A stretch of 49,622 bases of DNA, taken from a virus. The position numbers and the translations under genes were made by a program. The notes below the pieces were generated by a model that saw only the letters and a list, made by a program, of their open reading frames with translations, ran no database searches and was not told the origin of the DNA. Position 1 is the first letter of the stretch, and each line of letters opens with the position of its first letter. This document shows, piece by piece, positions 10,101 to 16,790 of this stretch. The stretch is taken from IMG/VR virus record IMGVR_UViG_3300009285_005341, positions 1 through 49,622 of that record, one strand, 5' to 3'.

Positions 10101-11206
10101 ATACTTATGGAAAAGTAATTGAATATGGAGTACAGCGATCTCCTGGTATTGGTCTGTTAATGAAGAAAGATGATCCAGCTAACCGTCAGATAGGGCGTCA
10201 GATGACTGGAATTGCGTCACTGGCATTGTTTACGGCGATAGTAGCCGCAGCCAAAGCTAAGCTTGATGATGATGATGACGAGAATAAACTTACTGTTGTA
10301 GGCGCACTTCCTAGAAATCAAGCCGAGCGTCAGATTTTCTGGGATCGCGGTATGAAGCCGTGGTCAATAAGAATTCCTGGAACTAAGACTTTTATGCCGA
10401 TCCAGGACAGTCCATTGCAAGCTATTTTAAAGCCTGCTATGGTTATTGCTTCAATGCTTGAGACACCACAGTGGCAGCCAGAAGAAACTTCTAAGTGGAT
10501 AGCTAAGGCGGGCGAGGAAATCTACAAGTCGTTTCTAGATACATCATTTGTAGGAGGTATTACTAGAACAGCTAACGATCCAAGTGTTAATGACTTCAAA
10601 AGGATTCCAGCCGAGTTCTTTCCCATGTCAAACTTGTGGGAAAGCAGTTGGCGACTGTATGAACGTGCAAGCCAAGGAAACTGGATTTCTGATGAAGGTA
10701 ATCCTGGAATGCCAGTGTTTGCTAAGGATACTTGGACTGATTACTTTCCAGATGTTTTTCGGCACTTAATTCCTGGAGCTAACAAAGATCTGCCGCCGCG
10801 CTTGAACGTATTTGGAGAGGAAGTTTTCCTGCCTTCGTCGGTACTTAAGGAAGTAATGCCGTGGAAGTGGTGGAGGGAGGCAGATTCGCCGATTGATAAC
10901 GAGCTGTATCGCATGGGAATGGGATTGACTCAAGTTCCAGACAAGATTGATGTTCTTGGTAAGCCAGTTAAGCTTCCGTTACCACTGCATCAGCAGTATG
11001 CAGTCTACACTGGCGTGCTAATGAAAAGAATGCTTGGTGGAATTATACAAACGCCTGCTTATATCAAGTCGAAGGACGACATCACTAAACGGCTTATTCT
11101 TGAGAAGGGAGCTCGTAAGGTTCATGAGGCTGGATTGGCGAGGATTCGGGCCGAGATAATACGCAACTACCCAGACCTGATTCCGAAGCGGCAGCCGTTG
11201 CCATAA
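4172..11206 (+). CDS. Giant internal virion protein with zincin motif and N-terminal repeats
   Basis: Protein of 2344 residues, the largest in the genome and probably a multi-domain ejection or core protein. The start at 4172 has AGGTG six bases before it; a GTG nine bases upstream is the alternative. The first 50 residues are four copies of a (L/I)DVD(N/D)LLQQL repeat. A SAP-like helix-turn-helix follows at about residues 435-467. An HESVH metalloprotease motif lies at about residue 1031 (nt 7262). A Val-Glu-Thr tandem repeat lies at about 1382-1396. The C-terminal 700 residues are helical with hydrophobic stretches, including one just before a DDDDDE run. The size and position match giant internal proteins that cross the envelope with the DNA; the zincin may process cell wall or virion proteins. 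A degenerate copy of the genome's palindrome is translated in frame near residue 60. Confidence 0.65.
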   Translation: MARAATPSIDVDNLLQQLDVDNLLQQLGESKDSQLDVDDLLQQLDVDDLLQQLDKPKQGTNLSLAQPKKPSFLSEVGGFLRDSLANMTPTGSPVRTVTDAQNIIDANRDLREGFIKETADLARSNVADIKLDWDRIVKGERAPQFSAQALVGYQEGLLGLASDNIRLVNTAKADKIDATIAAITKGFDPQGFFEKLGRNTGSALAAFTALLPGIATRNPAMIYSALAAYGGAGAGQVKKDLEKWEDDTGKKLDVGVKEAAMLFGALVEAGGAELGIRAAITPFVGPARAVAAGVAFKQGSFSSIKTYLYTGFAQSGIEMGEGVLNDLTRTIATGYNWFKGGVERRFWEGLSTFPVGMASRVVSDAGEFVRRREATDNLVNDHQPTLVPKDIVTTEAVPDETRGSKGSLPPVRPPKAPKAVPLTPAVQPLVPSADLSSLRERARELGLSISGDRIALISRIRKRISELRSEQEAVSKELIPPVEHIQTVLSPELAYLKSIVPAERFEALISMEKRQLLIRTPRYLGLDPELLKKLRRYGLDNPEVSAQDMLKFYALAAAKENKVDITKQFSQATTKPSKTTKTTKDIKAERQKDIQTAADFHEVAPTAVVPEAVESVQRANETAAERKQLDRELADFDAEAALVKSTAVKLTDNVSVRSVARQQAVNYIETPKGKLQIKKAVWSEPIVTFAVKDDAGNLRNFSIAMPETGKSPASKLSPIDVAIADAANVQAFREAATKQLVNILNNSTSTETATGAKYNNALADLAALGYEVIAPSDYITNVFGDYERLGFTLDDETVDIKDSDFLPEDLSIGEALNYAADTLIDAGYPLDKAQAIIDRWQAKALEPRQIIELARDYERLGAKRHEQLVERARANQGEGTKEVQSSKEPQVQSSAEQLIGKLDEGSFASNGDVEAVKAQLWSLPQVFTELLIESVETIVGRSILTLDNLDKLVAVLERNTERVRAAWLAPGVGLHILMPPDISVMVTSHNLAINTALGLMANAVFESDAFYAPGLLGIVNLNQAIGTSILHESVHAVLELPYIAKSKSINAYIQQLVIQGKVAYDSLKPKQRANVEAVIDGKRSLDAVLSLSTTEEQFVATTTAVLYKLLKGNTLDTIPRNARTRSIVQEAIAYQTSGTEAQVSALVSAFEAAQAETLQKAPEVTVYPAVDPVETTYDAPDLRTDAEMALDEDVRQIEKIKRRRRVKRTRPKKETVEEPLYTYDDDGNPLVVEGKAEAEIPEGFNEVSLSEELEEILPDAETEIQTEIDRMNEELRDRQQPAVKPAEKVAIKPNQLLASVTEQKLLDKLDKMAIPQEGTPAYNEYKTAIDQVDLLYKQLGASKTTASTAFKERTRRNIVDTLRKLITTLEAAKKDVKAEKAVEKVETVETVETVETVEVAEKHVPTPPENAAEIHKNVSLMVRSLGHNDELITKIAAIFGGDVQAAIDTMGDFLTGRVKLPPEVEARIANVLGVLPFYAETKLGKEALVGTYALNENHDPAITGMQMAIHSSALHMTATSLDGYINKKWRKLPQPMIAALRELIKDARSVPVIDVDNADAASVANELAKHPAVVADIIDRASKGLAPGRGAKADVTQFRAEALLLHQLANNASAKIYIEYRNNPSRAKDLAENYSMVILGDETWGRLIGKSLADRADTMTSVEFMVAAEHLFDKAYKDVHGRKPTFEEREALFTPKARKQVDAIPASNTIKRLDMLRELVKTGKILGPTIYQLLASVLVNNFLYSARVIFKNAFLNVPRTAWNYVDAVNYGLADAVLTRGGMRNNYISEVVPMTLAMLDAKHLWFPAAKFAAKAVFYPSVAELNNEPIVRELGGFTAGVFHQAALAANGQFTAGMLEGMGYVLEAPIRALIAGDFLFRLMANNQETARRLHREALNAGYKKGSIDYKNHITDRMATLSPQDIIAARKAGEDAVFLGEAGKILKEVKRFRAGEWAGEERSHTRGLAMLTATRFMPFVHTYGKVIEYGVQRSPGIGLLMKKDDPANRQIGRQMTGIASLALFTAIVAAAKAKLDDDDDENKLTVVGALPRNQAERQIFWDRGMKPWSIRIPGTKTFMPIQDSPLQAILKPAMVIASMLETPQWQPEETSKWIAKAGEEIYKSFLDTSFVGGITRTANDPSVNDFKRIPAEFFPMSNLWESSWRLYERASQGNWISDEGNPGMPVFAKDTWTDYFPDVFRHLIPGANKDLPPRLNVFGEEVFLPSSVLKEVMPWKWWREADSPIDNELYRMGMGLTQVPDKIDVLGKPVKLPLPLHQQYAVYTGVLMKRMLGGIIQTPAYIKSKDDITKRLILEKGARKVHEAGLARIRAEIIRNYPDLIPKRQPLP
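4340..4367. repeat. Palindrome copy 1 (diverged, inside a gene)
   Basis: The left arm and core match the dispersed 28-bp palindrome exactly (AAGCAAGGTACAAATTTGT), while the right arm is altered to CTCTTGCTC. It lies within the reading frame of the giant protein, directly after the four N-terminal repeats, and is translated as K-Q-G-T-N-L-S-L-A. It may be an old gene junction absorbed into the reading frame. Confidence 0.75.
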
Positions 11207-11375
11207 GAAACAACCATAGAGGATCATTGCCTATGAAGTCTGCAGATTGAATTACAGCTTTTGAAGCAGCTTCCTCAACTGCATCTACGCCGAATTCATC
11301 GATCAGCATGGCTGCTGTAACATCGTCAATCTTGAGTGCTATCAAAAACTCGTGAGCGTAATTAGGTTTATCCAT
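11094..11375 (-). CDS. Small protein, last gene of the leftward arm
   Basis: Protein of 93 residues, unrecognised. TGAAAGGA stands 8 nt before the start and palindrome copy 2 stands 15 bp upstream. The first 60 residues look like a folded acidic helical domain. The last 38 codons run antisense through the end of the giant virion gene (11094-11206), so the two arms overlap tail to tail. The C-terminal segment is rich in Ser, Pro and Glu and may be unstructured read-through into the converging gene. A shorter ancestral protein extended after loss of its stop is possible. Confidence 0.5.
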   Translation of the reverse strand: MDKPNYAHEFLIALKIDDVTAAMLIDEFGVDAVEEAASKAVIQSADFIGNDPLWLFLMATAAASESGLGSCVLSRPESSPIQPHEPYELPSQE

Positions 11376-11390
11376 AGCAGGTTCCTTTCA

Positions 11391-11418
11391 AAGCAAGGTA
11401 CAAATTTGTACCATGCTT
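11391..11418. repeat. Palindrome copy 2
   Basis: AAGCAAGG / core / CCATGCTT, with a single A:A mismatch between the arms. It lies 3 bp after the TAA of the DUF3987-type gene and 15 bp before the ATG at 11375. Flanking TTTAATTAAA makes it a possible bidirectional terminator at the point where the two arms meet. Confidence 0.85.
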
Positions 11419-11421
11419 TAA

Positions 11422-12657
11422 TTAAATCTCCTTATCACCAATGTAGATAACCTTTCGGTCCCTACCGCTGTTAGGTATTTCTATCAAGCCTGCAAATTTA
11501 AAGCCTGTAAGAATCTCTGCTAACCGTCGCGGTTCTGCATCGGCCATGAATCTGGCGTAGAGCTCGTCTGATTGTACTGATCGATCAATAGTCATCTTGG
11601 ATCGCTCTCGGATGAACTCCAGCATTGCAGATTGTACACTGGATAACGAACTAGCGCCTAGTCCACTAAATGTTTCAAGCATCTTTTCTTCAACTTGCTT
11701 CAACTCATACTCAGCACGATCAAGGTCTTCAACTGTCATTAGCTTGTCGTTGCTACGTGCAGCACACATTATCATACAAAGCTTCATTAAATGAGAAGCT
11801 CGCCTAGAGTAGTAGCTGGCTAGCTTACCGTTGGCAACTGTGTCAGGAACAGTGCCATTTTCATAACGGCTACTGAACTCTTTGAAGAACTGCTCAGTGA
11901 TAGAAAACAATCCAGCTAAGCTTTTTATTACAAACAAGTCGTTAACTAGCTCTTTGTGCAAGTTTTTCTTTGCCGATCTATCATTGTAAGCTATAGCTAG
12001 CGGTGATATGCGCTTTCCACCACTCTTCTCATTAACGAATATCACACGGCTAGCAAAGCCACCACCGACTACGTCAGGCAATGATTCCTGAAGCGACAGT
12101 GGTGTAGTAGCGCCGATTACATTTAGCCAAACACCCACTATTTCTTCACGTCCGCGACCGACAGTGTCACGGTCAGTATTGTCTTGACAGTCGTACCAAT
12201 CGCAGAGATTGGCTAATAATTCTTGCTGCCCGTAACCAAGAAATACAGTAAACTCCTCACTAAACACAGTCAGTGAAGAGTGCTGTACTGGTACGGCTGG
12301 TCCGTCCTCCAACTTTACCATCGTAGCTTTGGTTGAGTTGGCTAGCTCTTTAGCCAATGCTTGTAATGTTACAGCAGAAGCGCTCGTCGCCACTTGAACT
12401 TCACGTAATAAGGCCCGACCTGGCCTCATAGCAGTTCCTTTGCGTGCAGTGCCACTAGGTCCAACAAGCACTATAAACATGTTAGGATATATTTCACCTT
12501 CACACCAATAAGTAAAGCACTTGCGTTGCAAACATGCTGCTATAAGGCCTATTCCTACCCACTTATGATAAGATTGTGGAGGCTCTGTAACGTGAGTATA
12601 TTCCATATAAGCGTCGAGCCAGTTAGACAATAAGCGTTTCCTAGCTGGCACGATCAT
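11422..12657 (-). CDS. DUF3987-type phage ATPase (helicase/primase-associated)
   Basis: Protein of 411 residues. GAGGAGG lies 6-7 nt before the ATG at 12657, which is therefore preferred over the ATG at 12672. It has a Walker A motif at about residues 66-76 (GPSGTARKGTA), preceded by the helical YHKWVGIGLIAACLQRK segment typical of DUF3987 proteins. A conserved Asp/Glu-rich middle and a C-terminal winged-helix-like region follow. This family is found in phage replication modules and is thought to be a helicase or ATPase partner of primases. The gene overlaps the polymerase gene by 17 bp, so the two are probably co-translated. Helicase activity is inferred, not visible. Confidence 0.7.
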   Translation of the reverse strand: MIVPARKRLLSNWLDAYMEYTHVTEPPQSYHKWVGIGLIAACLQRKCFTYWCEGEIYPNMFIVLVGPSGTARKGTAMRPGRALLREVQVATSASAVTLQALAKELANSTKATMVKLEDGPAVPVQHSSLTVFSEEFTVFLGYGQQELLANLCDWYDCQDNTDRDTVGRGREEIVGVWLNVIGATTPLSLQESLPDVVGGGFASRVIFVNEKSGGKRISPLAIAYNDRSAKKNLHKELVNDLFVIKSLAGLFSITEQFFKEFSSRYENGTVPDTVANGKLASYYSRRASHLMKLCMIMCAARSNDKLMTVEDLDRAEYELKQVEEKMLETFSGLGASSLSSVQSAMLEFIRERSKMTIDRSVQSDELYARFMADAEPRRLAEILTGFKFAGLIEIPNSGRDRKVIYIGDKEI

Positions 12658-15151
12658 ATAGCGCCTCCTCAAGTGCTGTAACAGTCGAGCGCATATCGTC
12701 GATTATAGCAACCTTTCTCAAACCTTTTGGATTGCTACTGCTATACTTGCCTTTGTTCCATCCAACGGAGAATCCTACTGGAATCACAAATTCTGTACCG
12801 TTGGCGGTCAGCGGACGTTCTAATGACTCCTTTATTCGAATGCAGCATTCACCAAGCAGTGGAATGCCTTCAGACACGAGAAACTCGGAACAAGCACTGT
12901 CATGAACTTGATCTAATAAGTGCAACTCCCTTGCACAGTGATACTTATTGAGCTCATAGTATATGAACTCTATTCCGTGCAAGTTAACTTTATTCCCTAC
13001 AGTTGATTGTGGAATGTAAGAGTAAGCGCTTCTGAACAGATCATCTCCCCAATGATCTAGGAAGGTTCGCTTTCGTCCAAGCAAGTCAACTAGCGTTCTA
13101 TTACGTCCTAGCTGCTTTCTGATAAGTTCATGACCAACAAGAATTTCATTGTAAGCCCGGAAGTAGCTTTCACGTATCATCTTTGCCATTGACTGCTCCA
13201 TACGATTCTTGATTGCGAACGTTACATACCCTAAGTCATAGTTGAACGCATGGTTAGCACGCTTACCGACAGTTCGCTCACTCCAGTTTCCAGGTCCGAT
13301 TACTTCACCTGAAGGTGAAATAGCTGAACCGCTCACATCAGAGATTTCACCTTCAGGTTTTCCCAAGATTAGTGATGCAGTCCTGCGATGCACATCTATA
13401 CCATTTTCAAAGGCTTCTATCATAGCTTGAACACCCCAGATATAAGCTACAATACGGTTTTCAGCTTGTTCCAAGTCAAAGTTTACCAGGCAGTAACCAG
13501 GACTTGCAACTAAACAGTTATTTATTTCTTCTATTGCAGTCTGCATATTACCGCCAGTCCCAAAGATAGTCTTACGGGAGGACAAACGTGATCCTGCACC
13601 GACTGGATCATAGGCGCATCGCATCCTACCGTCGTCATCAACAGTGGTTGTAAAGTAAGTGCTTATTCGCTTCGTTAGATGACGAACGTCAAGAACAATT
13701 TTAGCTTCGTGTGATTGCTGCGTGGTTGACAGTCGTACCATAGCATCGTGGTCAGTTGTAACACTGCCGCCCTTACGGTAAGGCTTGTAGCCTTTCTCGA
13801 TGTAGAAGTATGTAGCCAACTGTTTTGGGCTATTGAAGAATGTACATACATCGTCCACTGATTTACCACGTGCAAACTTACACTGATATTCTAGAAGCTT
13901 CTCCTCAAGCTCCCGTTTTGCATCAACGCAGAATTGCTCCCTCAGAGCCAAATCCAACTTGAAACCGCGTCGTTGGATAGCTAGCAAAGGTTCAATCAGC
14001 CGACACTTATGCAGAAAGTACTTAGTTAGCTTGGCTTCATCAAGCAAAAGTTGCTGTTCATCAAGTATGTCGAGAATAAAAGCGGAGTCTTTACAATTGT
14101 AGAGTGCGAACTGATTGTCTGATGCTTCCCTTGTCTGCCAACGCTTGCCATCACCTTTGTAGTAAGGTTCATATAAATACTGCGATGTTAAGAAGTCTAG
14201 CCCTTTAGGAAAGTCAGGATACAGCACGGCTTGAGCTATCATAGTATCGAGAATATTCTTCGTTACAATCCCGTACTTGTGAAGTAGAAAGAATGCATCA
14301 AACATGAAGTTCTGTCCAACCTTCACTATCGCCTCATTCCTAAGTAGCGCACCAAGTTCTCTCATTATGGCAGCTTCATGCTCAACAGTATACTTGCTGA
14401 CAGCATCCAAACCGTGGTACTGTAGAAGCGGAATGCACATAGCTTCACTCGATGACACTGCTAGCCCTATATGTGAAAGCTCAGCCATTGGTGAATCTCT
14501 GATGTAAGTTACTTCAATGTCGACGCCTACACGTGGCTGACATTTACAATACAGCAGAAATTCTATAGCTTCATCGAAACTTGGATTAGTGGCAAAATCA
14601 CGTCTTGTTGGAGTGCGAAGCTTAACGTTGCCTGCCAGCTTCTGAGCCTTCTCCAAATCCATAGTTATGAAATATTTGTAGTTGGCTAACCCAGTACGAT
14701 TAGCGAAGCTTGGATGCAGTGATACCACTACAGTGCGATCTCTCAACAGTGTGCACGGAAGCACTGAGCCTCTCCACTTGGTTATGCCGTGCATACCGGT
14801 CAACACGTACATAGGTACATTGCCTAAGGCTACAAACACCTTAGATGTAGTCTGCTCCAGTTCGTGCTTAAGCCGTCTGACGGCCTTTTCGTATTCGTCA
14901 GATGTTGCTGCTTCTCCTTTCGAGTTAAAACTTATAAACGGTTTGATATCGTTTAACTTAGGGTGAAAGTCAAAGACATTGGTGATGTAGCACTCAGGCC
15001 GGACTATACCGGCTCCCGACAGACATTGGTCGAGGAGTTGGCCAGCAACGCCAACGAACGGACGGCCTAGCCGTACTTCGTCAGCGCCGAGTGCCTCACC
15101 TATTAAGACGACTCTAGCGTCCTTTGGTCCCTCGCAATGACGGTTAGACAT
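12641..15151 (-). CDS. Fused UDG-like domain, 3'-5' exonuclease and family A DNA polymerase
   Basis: Replicative DNA polymerase of 836 residues. The start at 15151 has AGGAGG eight bases upstream and follows the preceding stop by 2 bp. Residues 1 to about 180 form a uracil-DNA-glycosylase-superfamily domain: GEALGADEVRLGRPFVG, then ITNV, then SLHPSFANR. The cysteines that hold the family 4 iron-sulfur cluster seem absent. An exonuclease domain follows (GVDIEVTY; VGQNFMFDAF; YNCKD, a YxxxD motif III). The polymerase domain has motif A (NFDLEQAENR), motif B (GKRANHAFNYDLGY) and motif C (DQVHDSACSEF, with HDS where most have HDE). The UDG-like part may recognise uracil or only bind DNA. Confidence 0.9.
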   Translation of the reverse strand: MSNRHCEGPKDARVVLIGEALGADEVRLGRPFVGVAGQLLDQCLSGAGIVRPECYITNVFDFHPKLNDIKPFISFNSKGEAATSDEYEKAVRRLKHELEQTTSKVFVALGNVPMYVLTGMHGITKWRGSVLPCTLLRDRTVVVSLHPSFANRTGLANYKYFITMDLEKAQKLAGNVKLRTPTRRDFATNPSFDEAIEFLLYCKCQPRVGVDIEVTYIRDSPMAELSHIGLAVSSSEAMCIPLLQYHGLDAVSKYTVEHEAAIMRELGALLRNEAIVKVGQNFMFDAFFLLHKYGIVTKNILDTMIAQAVLYPDFPKGLDFLTSQYLYEPYYKGDGKRWQTREASDNQFALYNCKDSAFILDILDEQQLLLDEAKLTKYFLHKCRLIEPLLAIQRRGFKLDLALREQFCVDAKRELEEKLLEYQCKFARGKSVDDVCTFFNSPKQLATYFYIEKGYKPYRKGGSVTTDHDAMVRLSTTQQSHEAKIVLDVRHLTKRISTYFTTTVDDDGRMRCAYDPVGAGSRLSSRKTIFGTGGNMQTAIEEINNCLVASPGYCLVNFDLEQAENRIVAYIWGVQAMIEAFENGIDVHRRTASLILGKPEGEISDVSGSAISPSGEVIGPGNWSERTVGKRANHAFNYDLGYVTFAIKNRMEQSMAKMIRESYFRAYNEILVGHELIRKQLGRNRTLVDLLGRKRTFLDHWGDDLFRSAYSYIPQSTVGNKVNLHGIEFIYYELNKYHCARELHLLDQVHDSACSEFLVSEGIPLLGECCIRIKESLERPLTANGTEFVIPVGFSVGWNKGKYSSSNPKGLRKVAIIDDMRSTVTALEEALYDRAS

Positions 15152-15153
15152 GG

Positions 15154-15696
15154 CTAAGCCTCCTGTAGTGGACATTCTTCAAGCTTCACCAAGCGCTTTT
15201 TCAAACTAAGAATTTCATCCAGTATGTGTTCAATTTCAGCCTCCAAATCAGTTATCTTGCTATGAATGGTCAGAAAGTGACGATTAAGATCTATTGCATT
15301 TCTGGCATTTTCGACCAAAGACGGCTTAGTCAAAGATGGTACATCAGATAGTTCAAAGTATACTATTATACCATGCTCTTGTGCAAAGGCTACCTCTTTA
15401 TCCGCGCCGCTGGAACGACTTAGTAAAGCAACACTGTCACACATAGCTAGTAGCTTTTCATCGTATTCTAGCCACTTTTCATAAGTTATAAAGTCTATAC
15501 AATGCGTAGCATTATTACGCTCATGAATAAAGTGTGATAAATGTGGACAGATAGGTGTCCAGCCATTAGAGTACAAGTGCAGCCATGCATCAATAGCAAG
15601 ATTTACATTTCTCAAGACATCTTCCGGTGTTTCAGCCGAGTACGGTCCTGCAATGTAGATAAGATTATTAGGAAACTTAACACGTTCGAATGTCAT
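15154..15696 (-). CDS. DUF4406 / nucleoside deoxyribosyltransferase-like protein
   Basis: Protein of 180 residues with AGGAGGAG before the start; its ATG shares bases with the TGA of the upstream exonuclease gene (ATGA). The N-terminal IYIAGPYSAETPE motif, a following Asn-helix, PICPHLSHFIH, a YEKWLEYDEKLLAMCD helix and the SSGADKEVAFAQEHGI segment match the nucleoside 2-deoxyribosyltransferase superfamily (DUF4406 branch). Such phage proteins probably cleave or sense modified nucleosides or nucleotides. A coiled helix at the C-terminus (about 135-175) is an addition to the domain. Substrate unknown. Confidence 0.7.
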   Translation of the reverse strand: MTFERVKFPNNLIYIAGPYSAETPEDVLRNVNLAIDAWLHLYSNGWTPICPHLSHFIHERNNATHCIDFITYEKWLEYDEKLLAMCDSVALLSRSSGADKEVAFAQEHGIIVYFELSDVPSLTKPSLVENARNAIDLNRHFLTIHSKITDLEAEIEHILDEILSLKKRLVKLEECPLQEA

Positions 15697-16274
15697 TTTA
15701 CTCCTCCTATGATAGCTAAGCTAGTGCTAGCAATCTGTCGTGCCAATTCAACGTCGTACCAGCCTTCGTGAAGACCTTCAGCTTCTACTGACATTTTGAA
15801 GTGTACAGCAGCATCGCCAAGTGTAAACTTGGGCATCAAGAGCCGTTTTTCACCTATAGCTAGCAATGCTAGCTGTGCTACATCAATAGAAGGCCAAATA
15901 AAGTATGATCCAAAATATTTGTCACCGTTCGACTTGAACCATTCGCGTACAAAACGCTCGTCGAATTGTGCATTATAGGCTACAAATAACATCTTGTCGT
16001 TACAATCATAGCAATCGACATGCTTCCGTAGATCGTATATAAACTTCGAGTAGGCATTAGAAGAATTAAAGATCACATTGTCAAGTCGCTTGCCACACAT
16101 CTCAAGTGCTTTGGGTTCCCATACAACTTCTGAATCAGGTTGAAAGACTAAATGATTAGCCTCACTAATACAGTTTAGCTGTGGCCAGTCACAGACAATG
16201 TAGGCTAGCTCCCAGATTCCATGAACGGCTGGATCTAATCCAGTTGTTTCAACATCAATTATCATGGCTTTCAT
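15693..16274 (-). CDS. DnaQ-like 3'-5' exonuclease
   Basis: Protein of 193 residues. Two adjacent ATGs exist (16277 and 16274); the second is better spaced from the AAGGAG site. It has the three DEDDh motifs: Exo I IDVETTGLDP near the N-terminus, Exo II YNAQFDERFV around residue 100, and Exo III with LHEGWYDVE (H-x4-D). It is a stand-alone epsilon/RNase T-type exonuclease, additional to the proofreading domain of the polymerase encoded just downstream. It may trim replication or recombination ends, or degrade RNA. It overlaps the upstream membrane-protein gene by 20 bp. Confidence 0.85.
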   Translation of the reverse strand: MKAMIIDVETTGLDPAVHGIWELAYIVCDWPQLNCISEANHLVFQPDSEVVWEPKALEMCGKRLDNVIFNSSNAYSKFIYDLRKHVDCYDCNDKMLFVAYNAQFDERFVREWFKSNGDKYFGSYFIWPSIDVAQLALLAIGEKRLLMPKFTLGDAAVHFKMSVEAEGLHEGWYDVELARQIASTSLAIIGGVK

Positions 16275-16716
16275 CATAAGGCTCCTTTTCTAGTTCTTGT
16301 GAAGCACTTAATACACGCAAACTTTTCAACATAGAATCTAGTTTGCTGTTAAGTTCCATGCGTGCTTGCATAGATTCTGCAATTTCTATTGCTTCTTTTT
16401 GTGCAAAGACTTGCATAAATTCTGTATACTTAGCACTTCCAGGTTCACAACTTTGAATATCAACCAGTACACCGTATCTGTTGATGCGTCCAAAGCTTAA
16501 TGTAGCAGACTTACCGTTGTTACTAACATAAGCAACATTGTTGTGTGATGCTACTACTGGATAAAAAGCTCCGTCTAGCACATTGTATAGTTCAGAATCA
16601 GGAGCCGTCATAACAGGGCAATTGTTTATTTCGTGTAGAACTGCAACTCCTACATAGACAGTAAAAACTGCGGCTATGGACATTGATACATTTGTAAAAG
16701 TCGATATTTTTAGCAT
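16255..16716 (-). CDS. Membrane-anchored small protein
   Basis: Protein of 153 residues, unrecognised. One N-terminal hydrophobic segment (about residues 9-28, SMSIAAVFTVYVGVAVL) acts as an anchor or uncleaved signal. A short beta-rich extracytoplasmic-type domain follows (LYNVLDGAFYPVVASHNN to VDIQSCEP), then a C-terminal acidic helix (95-150). Two cysteines are spaced widely enough for a disulfide. It is the first gene after palindrome copy 3, with AAAGGAAC before its start. An early membrane protein acting in exclusion or in host takeover is possible but not shown. Confidence 0.6.
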   Translation of the reverse strand: MLKISTFTNVSMSIAAVFTVYVGVAVLHEINNCPVMTAPDSELYNVLDGAFYPVVASHNNVAYVSNNGKSATLSFGRINRYGVLVDIQSCEPGSAKYTEFMQVFAQKEAIEIAESMQARMELNSKLDSMLKSLRVLSASQELEKEPYDESHDN

Positions 16717-16735
16717 TTTCAGTTCCTTTCATTTG

Positions 16736-16763
16736 AAGCATGGTACAAATTTGTACTTTGCTT
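16736..16763. repeat. Palindrome copy 3
   Basis: AAGCATGG / core / CTTTGCTT, with a T:T mismatch and one G:T wobble between arms. It lies 28 bp after the stop of the ParB-methyltransferase gene and 19 bp before the ATG at 16716. It is flanked by TTAATTAAG. Confidence 0.85.
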
Positions 16764-16790
16764 AATTAAAAATTTAGCTCAAGATTCCTT

